This document shows, in pieces, positions 1-4,843 of a stretch of DNA of 6,784 nucleotides (position 1 is its first letter; every line of letters begins with the position of its first letter). The notes beneath the pieces are model-generated. The model was not told the DNA's origin, made no database searches, and was given only the letters and a program-made list of their open reading frames with translations. The stretch comes from Methylotenera_A sp031429035 (lineage in GTDB: Bacteria > Pseudomonadota > Gammaproteobacteria > Burkholderiales > Methylophilaceae), in assembly GCA_031429035.1 (NCBI GenBank), contig JANOYU010000041.1, positions 1 through 6,784 of the forward strand. Direction: 5' to 3'. The translations under genes were made by a program, and so were the position numbers.

Positions 1-333
1 GTGACGGAAATTCTCACCACAAAATGCATGGCCGCGTTGCGTGAAACAGGTTTGGATAGCTTGGTGGTTTCTGGCGGCGTTGGCGCAAATACGCGACTAA
101 GAGAAAGACTAAACGCAGCGACTAAGAAAAAACTATGTAAAGTGAGTTACCCACGGCTAGAGTTTTGCACCGACAACGGCGCCATGATTGCGTTTGCGGG
201 CGCTTTACGATTAAACGCAATGCAAAATAACCCAAAAATAGATGCCCTACAAGCCAATATCCATGCGGCTTCTGGCGCATATGCTTTTAGTGTAAAACCA
301 AGGTGGGATTTGAGCGAGCTAACAAAGCCTTAG
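1..333 (+). CDS. tsaD: tRNA N6-threonylcarbamoyladenosine synthase TsaD, C-terminal part (5' end outside window)
   Basis: TsaD transfers the threonylcarbamoyl group to A37 of ANN-decoding tRNAs, acting in the cytoplasm with TsaB and TsaE. Only the last 110 codons or so are present; family members are about 340 residues, so the GTG at position 1 is very probably an internal codon. The C-terminal hallmarks are clear: SGGVGANTRLRERL at residues 24-37 (the glycine-rich nucleotide-binding loop) and FCTDNGAMIAFAG at 55-67, whose Asp belongs to the metal-binding site. The end, SVKPRWDLSEL, matches the usual SVRPRWPLAEL. Between AGALRLNA and the terminal SVKPRW lie about 15 residues more than I recall in E. 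coli TsaD (around MQNNPKIDALQANIHAASG). Part of this extra stretch recurs as DNA at 2576-2601. The gene converges on plsY, and a plsY-folB neighbourhood near tsaD is common in proteobacteria. Confidence 0.95.
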   Translation: MTEILTTKCMAALRETGLDSLVVSGGVGANTRLRERLNAATKKKLCKVSYPRLEFCTDNGAMIAFAGALRLNAMQNNPKIDALQANIHAASGAYAFSVKPRWDLSELTKP

Positions 334-349
334 TGCTTCTCCTTAGTAA

Positions 350-463
350 GCCCCTCTCCCCAACCCCTCTCCCGCTTACGGGCGAGGGACTTAACAAGGC
401 AGCTAATTGGCTAAACCCTCGCCCGCAAGCGGGAGAGGGTGCGCGACAGCGTGGGAGAGGGGC
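350..463. repeat. Nested inverted repeat between convergent tsaD and plsY
   Basis: Two pairs of arms are nested. The inner arms, 365-388 and 416-439 (core CCCTCTCCCGCTT and its complement), pair at 23 of 24 positions around a 27-nt loop. The outer arms, 350-360 and 453-463 (GCCCCTCTCCC / GGGAGAGGGGC), pair perfectly. Such CCCTCTCCCGC...GCGGGAGAGGG elements are common between genes in many proteobacteria. The location between two gene ends suggests a bidirectional transcription barrier or mRNA 3'-end protector, but neither side has a clean T-run, so I do not call it an intrinsic terminator. A related hairpin lies at 2468-2490. Confidence 0.85.
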
Positions 464-480
464 AATTTTCCAACCCCTAG

Positions 481-1101
481 CTACTTGCTTTTAAACCCCG
501 CTTCAGTGCCAGCTAGTAACTTCTGAATATTCGTTTTATGCCGCCAAACCAACATGATTGCCATCACCAACACCATCAGCACATAATCTTTATACGGCAA
601 TAAAAACCAAGCGGCAAAAAGTGGCGAGAGCACTGCCGCCACAATCGCCGATAGCGAAGAAATTCTACTTACAGCAAACACCAAAGCCCAAGTAAGCAAG
701 CACGCCAAAGCTAGCATTGGTGACACTGCCAACATCACGCCCAGCGCAGTTGCCACGCCTTTGCCACCTTTAAATTTGTGATAAATAGGGTACAAATGGC
801 CAAAGAAAACTGCCAACCCAACCGATGCCACCACCCACATCAACATATTACTTTGCAGCGCCAACCACACTGGCAACCAACCTTTCAACGCATCGCCCAG
901 CAAGGTTAAAATAGCTGGCAGTTTTTTGCCGCTGCGCGCAATATTAGTGGCGCCAATATTGCCACTACCCACAGTGCGCGGGTCTGGCAGACCAAATAGC
1001 TTGCTAAAAATAATACCAAATGAGATGGAGCCGATAAGATACGCAGCAACAATCCACACCATTGGAATTAGCGTAACAGGGATAAAACCTAACTCATTCA
1101 T
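481..1101 (-). CDS. plsY: Acyl-phosphate:glycerol-3-phosphate acyltransferase PlsY
   Basis: PlsY is the integral inner-membrane enzyme that moves an acyl group from acyl-phosphate (made by PlsX) to glycerol-3-phosphate, giving lysophosphatidic acid, the first committed step of phospholipid synthesis. The 206-residue length fits the family. Conserved loops are all present: GSISFG at 24-29, GSGNIGATN at 45-53 (phosphate loop), GDALKG at 69-74, GH at 101-102, KGGKGVAT at 111-118 and a terminal RHKTNIQKLLAGTE. Hydrophobic segments lie at roughly 12-34, 61-81, 86-106, 116-146 and 148-180. The first ATG (1099-1101) adds about 13 residues before the first membrane segment; Met14 is a possible alternative start, and the ribosome binding site upstream is weak. 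It is divergent from folB, as in E. coli. Confidence 0.96.
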   Translation of the reverse strand: MNELGFIPVTLIPMVWIVAAYLIGSISFGIIFSKLFGLPDPRTVGSGNIGATNIARSGKKLPAILTLLGDALKGWLPVWLALQSNMLMWVVASVGLAVFFGHLYPIYHKFKGGKGVATALGVMLAVSPMLALACLLTWALVFAVSRISSLSAIVAAVLSPLFAAWFLLPYKDYVLMVLVMAIMLVWRHKTNIQKLLAGTEAGFKSK

Positions 1102-1115
1102 TAATCTTGTCCATC

Positions 1116-1149
1116 CATAAATAAAGCCTAGTTATAAATAAAGCCTAGT
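1116..1149. repeat. Two-copy tandem direct repeat, 17-bp period, upstream of plsY
   Basis: ATAAATAAAGCCTAGT occurs at 1117-1132 and again, identical, at 1134-1149; the period is 17 bp. A further ATAAA begins at 1151, suggesting a decayed third unit. It starts 15 bp upstream of the plsY start codon, so it falls in the plsY leader or promoter. It may be a replication-slippage product or a tandem binding site; the sequence does not decide. Confidence 0.75.
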
Positions 1150-1194
1150 CATAAAATCGCTTCTTTGCCTCACACATCCATAATTCCATCTCAG

Positions 1195-1249
1195 CCGTCA
1201 TTTCGACGGGAGCTTTTTAGCTTTATCAAAAAGCGAACCACGGAATCCA
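1195..1249 (-). repeat. Dispersed TGGATT...AATGACGG repeat, expanded copy
   Basis: Read on the minus strand this starts TGGATTCC and ends AATGACGG, the same ends as four copies at 2501-2764, but it is 55 bp rather than about 28. The extra internal sequence can form a 7-bp stem (GCTTTTT at 1212-1218 with AAAAAGC at 1228-1234). It sits between the divergent genes plsY and folB. It is probably an old, diverged or composite member of the family. Confidence 0.55.
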
Positions 1250-1326
1250 GAGGTTTTTCTACAACGTTTAATTACTGGTAGTATATTACTGCAATAGCGC
1301 CTATGCAGGAATAATGAAGAAAAAAT

Positions 1327-1683
1327 ATGGACACCATTTTTATATCTGAACTAAAAGTAAAAACCAAACTGGGCGTACCCGCGTGGGAGCGCATGGTAGC
1401 GCAAACCATTATTTTAGATATAGAAATTGGTTACGATTTAACCAAGGCGTGCAAAAGCGATTGCATTGCCGACACCATCGACTACGGCGCTGTGGTCGCG
1501 CGCATTCACTCAACCTTAAAAGAGAATAGCTTTCAATTGGTAGAAGCGCTGGCTGAGCATGTATGTCAATTAATTTTTAAAGAATTTGGCGCATTAAGCG
1601 TAAAAATTAAAGTGGCTAAACCTGCGATATTGCCAGGGTTGAAGGCTTTGGGGGTTGTGATTGAAAGAAGTAATATAATTTAG
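1327..1683 (+). CDS. folB: Dihydroneopterin aldolase FolB
   Basis: FolB cleaves 7,8-dihydroneopterin to 6-hydroxymethyl-7,8-dihydropterin and glycolaldehyde in folate synthesis, as a cytosolic octamer. The 118-residue protein carries the family pattern throughout: GVPAWER at 16-22 with the conserved Glu21, the TIDYG segment at 50-54, LVEALAEHV at 71-79 with the pterin-anchoring Glu73, and AKPAILPGLKALGVVIER at 97-114 with the likely catalytic Lys98. Start choice: the ATG at 1327 gives the usual MDTIFI N-terminus, with GAAGA at 1316-1320 as a modest ribosome binding site. An ATG at 1314 is out of frame. A TATATT at 1282-1287 could be a -10 box, but no good -35 precedes it. The next gene starts 24 bp downstream and could be co-transcribed. 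Confidence 0.96.
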   Translation: MDTIFISELKVKTKLGVPAWERMVAQTIILDIEIGYDLTKACKSDCIADTIDYGAVVARIHSTLKENSFQLVEALAEHVCQLIFKEFGALSVKIKVAKPAILPGLKALGVVIERSNII

Positions 1684-1707
1684 TGTATTTAACCAATCGG
1701 AGTAGCT

Positions 1708-2184
1708 ATGAAAATCAAACTTGCTTTTATATTATCTTTTTTACTGATGGTTTCAACAAATAACTATGCTGCCGATATTGCGCAATGTTCTAATCCTAGC
1801 GGTACGTCTTATTATCCATACCTAGGGTTAATGGCTAAAAAAGACTCTGGTTGGGTTGATGACAAGATTTCAGGAGGTATTACTAGTTTAGTTAGATCTG
1901 ATGATAACGAATACGACATACTCTTTGTTGATACAACAAAACAAATAATTTCGTCAAAACAAGATGGTGGGAAAGTTTATATATTAAGTAAAGGGAAAAA
2001 TGACGCTTCCTTTTTAGTTATTTATCCAGGTAAGACTGTTGAAATTTATACTTTTTTAATTGATAAATCAGGAAAATCTGAATATATTCATGTCACTAGT
2101 AGAGCTGGTGACGAAATCTTAATTGCGAAATCTACAGTTATGCGTGGAGACTGTGTATTCGTTAATCTTGATTTAATTAAGTAA
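1708..2184 (+). CDS. Small secreted protein of unknown function
   Basis: I do not recognise a named family. The 158-residue product begins with a classic Sec signal peptide: positive MKIK, hydrophobic LAFILSFLLMV, then STNNYAA with likely cleavage after Ala21 or Ala22. The mature part of about 136 residues has no membrane segment and has exactly two cysteines, Cys27 near its start and Cys149 near its end, which could form a disulfide in the periplasm. It opens with CSNPSGTSYYPYLGL and looks rich in short beta-prone strands (YDILFVD, KVYILSK, SFLVIYPG, TVEIYTFLID). GGAG at 1699-1702, 5 nt before the ATG, is a good ribosome binding site. GC is about 32% by my count against about 41% in folB next door, which suggests recent acquisition. 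It is followed directly by a long repeat-rich stretch. Confidence 0.85.
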   Translation: MKIKLAFILSFLLMVSTNNYAADIAQCSNPSGTSYYPYLGLMAKKDSGWVDDKISGGITSLVRSDDNEYDILFVDTTKQIISSKQDGGKVYILSKGKNDASFLVIYPGKTVEIYTFLIDKSGKSEYIHVTSRAGDEILIAKSTVMRGDCVFVNLDLIK

Positions 2185-2223
2185 TTATTTCTCCGCAGAT
2201 AGAACAACATTTTTTGCGCCTAA

Positions 2224-2363
2224 CCTCAAACTTCCCCCTTGCCGCGCCTTCGGCTTGAGCGGCAGATGGTAGGCGGTGAGGACTGTTTGAGGATTGAAAA
2301 TCCGAGTTCCGCAGCCGCCACTCAGATGCGGCGCTAAGACCGAAGGATAAAGCGGCAGCGGGG
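2224..2363. repeat. Large imperfect foldback element, about 140 bp
   Basis: The ends are complementary: CCCCTTGCCGC (2235-2245) plus CCTTCGG (2247-2253) face CCGAAGG (2340-2346) plus GCGGCAGCGGGG (2352-2363). The pairing continues inward imperfectly: CTTGAGCG/GCAGATG on the left against ATGCGG/CGCTAAG on the right. Inside are smaller stems, for example GGATT-GAA-AATCC at 2291-2303, and an alternative pair CCTCAAAC (2224-2231) / GTTTGAGG (2285-2292). No open frame stands out. It resembles the uncharacterised structured intergenic repeats common in beta- and gammaproteobacteria; the hairpin at 2378-2411 is probably part of the same unit. It lies just after the stop codon of the secreted-protein gene. 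Confidence 0.6.
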
Positions 2364-2377
2364 TAGCCTTTTCTTTC

Positions 2378-2411
2378 CCCTATTTCTTTTGGCTAAGCAA
2401 AAGAAATAGGG
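2378..2411. repeat. Perfect 14-bp hairpin
   Basis: CCCTATTTCTTTTG (2378-2391) pairs perfectly with CAAAAGAAATAGGG (2398-2411) around the loop GCTAAG. Similar 'TTTCTTTTGGC.AAGCAAAAGAAA' hairpins recur between genes of many beta- and gammaproteobacteria, usually beside a GC-rich arm as here. There is no T-run after the stem on either strand, so a terminator role is unproven; it could still stabilise an mRNA 3' end. Confidence 0.8.
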
Positions 2412-2467
2412 TCGCTAGCAAAGCGAAAAAGTTTGGTTCAAAGTTCACGATTTCACCCTCTCTCTAA

Positions 2468-2490
2468 CTCTCTCCCTTCGAGGGAGAGAG
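2468..2490. repeat. Perfect 10-bp hairpin related to the 350-463 repeat
   Basis: CTCTCTCCCT (2468-2477) and AGGGAGAGAG (2481-2490) pair perfectly around TCG. The CT-rich run continues to the left (2456-2465), as in the tsaD/plsY element with its CCCTCTCCC / GGGAGAGGG arms. I take it as a shorter relative of that repeat. Confidence 0.75.
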
Positions 2491-2500
2491 GATTAAAAGC

Positions 2501-2529
2501 TGGATTCTTCGCTGCGCTCTGAATGACGG
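2501..2529 (+). repeat. TGGATT...AATGACGG repeat, copy 1
   Basis: It runs TGGATTC, then a GCTGCGCTC centre, then GAATGACGG, 29 bp. It shares the left flank TAAAAGCTGGATT with copy 4 at 2735-2764. The outer ATTC and GAAT can pair. Confidence 0.75.
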
Positions 2530-2575
2530 TGTAAAAAATAACAGAATGATTAGTTTATAAAAATATAATTAATGC

Positions 2576-2601
2576 AGATGCTCTGCAAGCCAATATCCAT
2601 G
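2576..2601 (+). pseudogene. Short tsaD-like fragment
   Basis: This 26-bp stretch matches 240-265 inside tsaD at 24 of 26 positions, with 16 consecutive identical bases (CAAGCCAATATCCATG, 250-265 and 2586-2601). Read in the tsaD frame it gives DALQANIH in both places, and both differences fall on third codon positions (GCC/GCT, CTA/CTG). Weaker resemblance may continue to about 2635 (…GGCG…TTTTTA…AAAACAA against the tsaD tail). It is either a decayed remnant of a duplicated tsaD 3' end, or a dispersed element that also lies within tsaD. No gene can be read here. Confidence 0.5.
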
Positions 2602-2651
2602 GGCCTTACAGGGCGGTTATTTTTAATATTCAAAACAACTTTTTATCAAGC

Positions 2652-2679
2652 TAGATTGCCACGCTGCGCTCGTAATGAC
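2652..2679 (+). repeat. TGGATT...AATGACGG repeat, copy 2 (diverged)
   Basis: It reads TAGATTGCC, then ACGCTGCGCTCG, then TAATGAC. The centre CGCTGCGCTC is shared with copy 1. The right end has lost the final GG and the left end has A for G, so this is the most decayed of the four clustered copies. Confidence 0.6.
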
Positions 2680-2688
2680 AAGTCAAAA

Positions 2689-2716
2689 TGGATTCCCGCC
2701 TACGCGGGAATGACGG
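2689..2716 (+). repeat. TGGATT...AATGACGG repeat, copy 3, matching the dRS3 consensus
   Basis: The core ATTCCCGCCTACGCGGGAAT (2692-2711) is a palindrome with perfect 8-bp arms and a 4-nt loop. It fits the neisserial dRS3 consensus ATTCCC-N8-GGGAAT exactly. In Neisseria, dRS3 repeats are abundant between genes and serve as integration sites for filamentous phages (established knowledge). It is the most symmetrical copy of the family in this window, only 10 bp beyond copy 2. Confidence 0.8.
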
Positions 2717-2734
2717 TGTGGAGGGGCTAAAAGC

Positions 2735-2764
2735 TGGATTGCCGTGCTTCGCTCAGAATGACGG
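2735..2764 (+). repeat. TGGATT...AATGACGG repeat, copy 4
   Basis: It reads TGGATTGCC, then GTGCTTCGCTCA, then GAATGACGG, 30 bp. TAAAAGC precedes it, as at copy 1. It ends 9 bp before the xerD stop codon, so it would lie in the 3' untranslated part of the ogt-xerD transcript. Confidence 0.75.
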
Positions 2765-2773
2765 CGAACAAAA

Positions 2774-3733
2774 TTACCCCCTAGGATGATGCACACTATG
2801 CAACTGCTTCAAGCGCTCGCGCGCCACATGCGTATAAATCTGCGTGGTTGAAATATCCGCATGCCCGAGTAACATTTGCACCACGCGCAAATCGGCGCCA
2901 TGGTTAAGCAAATGCGTGGCAAACGCATGGCGTAACACGTGCGGGCTCATGTGTTTGCTAATACCAGCAATAATTGCATACCTTTTGATTAAATACCAAA
3001 AGGCTTGCCGCGTCATGGCGCCGCCACGTGTGGTGGCAAACAGCGCATCAGTCATTTGGCCTGCTGAAATTTGACTGGCTAGAATTTTTGGGCGCGCGGT
3101 TTTTAAATATTGGTCTATCCAATCCGCCGCTTCTTGCCCCATTGGCACTAGCCGCGTTTTGCTGCCTTTACCTGTGACGCGCACCACGCCATCTTGCGTG
3201 CTAACTTCGTTCACTTTAACCGTCACCAGCTCTGAAACGCGCAGGCCGCTGGCATACAGCAGCTCTAGCATTGCTCTATCGCGCAGGCCAATAGATTGGC
3301 TGATGTCAGGCGCATTCAATAAATCTTCCACTTCTTGCTCGTTTAAACTTTTGGGCAAACTGCGCGGTAATTTGGGCGATTCAATTTGCAGCGTTGGGTC
3401 GGCGCTAATTAAATTCTCTCGCAGGGCATAGCGATAAAAGCGCCGCATGCTGGCGATGAGTCGACTAATGCTACGCGGTTTGCTTTGTAGAAATTTTACG
3501 GCGAGATATTGCTGTATATCTGCTTGGTTGGCTTCAAGCAATTGGCTTTTATTTATGCCTTTTTCTTTCAAACCCAGCCACACATTGAATTGGCTTAAAT
3601 CGGCGCGATAACTTTCTAGGGTATTTTTTGATAAACCATCTTCTAGCCAAAGATGATCGATAAAGGAATCTAATTGAGCAGCGCCTAATTGAACATTGTC
3701 TGGCTGGCTAGATTCTGCTTGTGCTTCAGTCAA
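2774..3733 (-). CDS. xerD: Site-specific tyrosine recombinase XerD
   Basis: XerD acts with XerC at the chromosomal dif site to resolve chromosome dimers at the division septum, under FtsK control. An N-terminal SAM-like core-binding domain (about 20-110) precedes the catalytic domain (about 125-315). The tyrosine recombinase residues are all there: Arg165 (ASGLRVSEL), Lys189 (GKGSKTR), His265 and Arg268 (HVLRHAFATHLL), His291 (GHADIST) and the nucleophile Tyr300 (IYTHV). The ending HSVHHPRG and the LNHGADLRVVQMLLGH block match E. coli XerD (298 residues) closely, favouring XerD over XerC. The start is a TTG at 3731-3733; no ATG lies in frame before residue 96, and the domain begins near residue 20. 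It overlaps the end of ogt by 8 bp, suggesting translational coupling. Confidence 0.96.
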   Translation of the reverse strand: MTEAQAESSQPDNVQLGAAQLDSFIDHLWLEDGLSKNTLESYRADLSQFNVWLGLKEKGINKSQLLEANQADIQQYLAVKFLQSKPRSISRLIASMRRFYRYALRENLISADPTLQIESPKLPRSLPKSLNEQEVEDLLNAPDISQSIGLRDRAMLELLYASGLRVSELVTVKVNEVSTQDGVVRVTGKGSKTRLVPMGQEAADWIDQYLKTARPKILASQISAGQMTDALFATTRGGAMTRQAFWYLIKRYAIIAGISKHMSPHVLRHAFATHLLNHGADLRVVQMLLGHADISTTQIYTHVARERLKQLHSVHHPRG

Positions 3734-4244
3734 ACTGTGGCGGCCTAACCAACTTGTTGTTTTTAAAGGTATTGCCTTCGTGCTTAAGCAGCCAAGTTTT
3801 AATTTTGATGCCCTCTGGTTGGCCGTTCATAAATCCACCAATGCCACTTTTGGCCACCACGCGATGGCAAGGAATAACTAGCGGTAAATTGTTGGCGCCG
3901 CAAGCATTGGCTACAGCGCGCGGGCCGCTGCCAATTTGCTGTGCAATTTCGCCATAAGTGGCGACACGCCCACAAGCAATGCCGCTAATGGCTTGCCACA
4001 CACGGCGCTGAAACGGCGTGCCTTTAAACACCAATGGCAGGTTAAAATCGTTGCGGGCATTACTAAAATACGCCTCGATTTGGCTAGCCACGTTGGCCAC
4101 CGTTTTATGCTCGGCTGACTTTAATGGATAATTTTTAGGTAGCAGTTCAATGGCCACTTGCATGCCTTGCACGGCAATGCCCACCGCGCCAAATGGGGCG
4201 GCTACAACGGCGTCATATTGCAGTGGGAGCTTATTTTTAGTCAT
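3726..4244 (-). CDS. ogt: Methylated-DNA--protein-cysteine S-methyltransferase
   Basis: This is a suicide repair protein that removes the methyl group from O6-methylguanine (and O4-methylthymine) in DNA onto its own cysteine. Numbering from the ATG at 4244 (172 residues), the C-terminal domain runs from GTPFQRRVWQAI (75 onward) through VATYGEIA, the helix-turn-helix with arginine finger Arg109 (GPRAVANA), Asn118, and the active site IPCHRVV with acceptor Cys126; a terminal LLKHEG follows. The N-terminal domain is short, as in Ogt, and there is no Ada DNA-binding region. Start choice: a TTG at 4265 would add seven residues. I prefer the ATG because the family N-terminus needs nothing more and a candidate promoter sits just upstream; neither start has a strong Shine-Dalgarno sequence. 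xerD follows with an 8-bp overlap. Confidence 0.93.
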   Translation of the reverse strand: MTKNKLPLQYDAVVAAPFGAVGIAVQGMQVAIELLPKNYPLKSAEHKTVANVASQIEAYFSNARNDFNLPLVFKGTPFQRRVWQAISGIACGRVATYGEIAQQIGSGPRAVANACGANNLPLVIPCHRVVAKSGIGGFMNGQPEGIKIKTWLLKHEGNTFKNNKLVRPPQFD

Positions 4245-4282
4245 ATTTTTAGACGTAATTTTCAAACTTATTTATTTTGTTT

Positions 4283-4311
4283 ATTAAACTAGAATTTTAA
4301 ACTGAAAGCAA
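4283..4311 (-). promoter_or_regulatory. Candidate promoter for ogt-xerD
   Basis: On the minus strand TTGCTT (4306-4311) and TTTAAT (4283-4288) are 17 bp apart, an optimal sigma-70 spacing with 4 of 6 matches in each box. Transcription would begin near 4276, leaving a leader of about 30 nt before the ATG at 4244. The region is AT-rich, so chance matches are likely. Confidence 0.35.
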
Positions 4312-4358
4312 ATAACAATTGGCTATAAAGCAAAATATTCAACCAAAATTTAGACGTT

Positions 4359-4396
4359 AAAAAACCCCAAAACTTTTTTGTTTTGAGGTTTTTTTT
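4359..4396 (-). terminator. Intrinsic terminator of the rpsP-rimM-trmD-rplS operon
   Basis: The stem is formed by 4359-4373 (AAAAAACCCCAAAAC) and 4380-4394 (GTTTTGAGGTTTTTT) around a 6-nt loop. The single mismatch becomes a G-U pair in minus-strand RNA but a C-A clash in plus-strand RNA, so it works better for rplS. The minus-strand transcript ends in six U. It lies 26 bp past the rplS stop codon and shields the ogt promoter from read-through. Confidence 0.9.
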
Positions 4397-4422
4397 GTTT
4401 TATAAAACAGTGTAAATAAAAT

Positions 4423-4818
4423 TTATTCAGCTGCGGCTGGTGCCATTACTTCTTTTTCGCGCGCTACTAATTTCTCTTTAATACGTGCAGATTTACCTGA
4501 ACGCTCACGCAAGTAGTAAAGTTTTGCACGGCGTACATCACCACGGCGTTTTACTTCGATGCTAGCAATAGCAGGAGAATACGTTTGAAAAGTACGCTCT
4601 ACGCCCTCGCCCGATGAAATTTTACGCACGATGAACGATGAATTTAAGCCGCGATTGCGAATAGCAACCACAACGCCTTCGTAAGCCTGCACACGTTTAC
4701 GCGTACCTTCAACCACGTTTACGCCTACAACCACCGTATCGCCAGGGGCAAATGCGGGTACTTTTTTAGCTAAACGGGCAATTTCTTCCGTTTCTAACAT
4801 TTTAATAATATCTGCCAT
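4423..4818 (-). CDS. rplS: Large ribosomal subunit protein bL19
   Basis: L19 lies at the 30S-50S interface and supports inter-subunit bridges. The 131 residues include the full signature: PAFAPGDTVVVGVNVVEG, RKRVQAYEGVVVAIRNRGL, SSFIVRKISSGEGVERTF, YSPAIASIEVKRRGDVRRAKLYYLRERSGKSARIKEK. E. coli L19 has about 115 residues; here the extra length is a C-terminal tail, LVAREKEVMAPAAAE, whose Ala/Glu character echoes the much longer tail of S16 in the same operon. GAGAAC just upstream of the ATG probably serves as the ribosome binding site, with a nearly identical arrangement before rpsP. It is the last gene of the operon, 25 bp after trmD. Confidence 0.97.
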   Translation of the reverse strand: MADIIKMLETEEIARLAKKVPAFAPGDTVVVGVNVVEGTRKRVQAYEGVVVAIRNRGLNSSFIVRKISSGEGVERTFQTYSPAIASIEVKRRGDVRRAKLYYLRERSGKSARIKEKLVAREKEVMAPAAAE

Positions 4819-4843
4819 ATTGTTCTCTTTCGTTCCTTTTATG

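Noticed and set aside
350..463. Intrinsic terminator for tsaD or plsY
   Set aside because: The stems are strong but no T-run follows on either strand, so I list it only as a repeat.
303..494. A 63-codon plus-strand open frame after tsaD
   Set aside because: It begins inside tsaD and runs through the inverted repeat; its Pro/Leu-rich translation is simply the repeat.
2501..2764. A CRISPR-like array, because short repeats recur at intervals
   Set aside because: Spacing is irregular (10 to 122 bp between copies), the repeats differ in their centres, and no cas gene is near.
2844..3431. Two plus-strand open frames opposite xerD
   Set aside because: No domain-like sequence, no supporting ribosome binding site, and full overlap with a well-conserved recombinase gene.
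2774..3733. A phage or integron integrase next to repeats rather than XerD
   Set aside because: The length, the ending HHPRG and the extended LNHGADLRVVQMLLGH block match the housekeeping XerD. It is operon-linked to ogt, with no attachment site or cargo genes visible.
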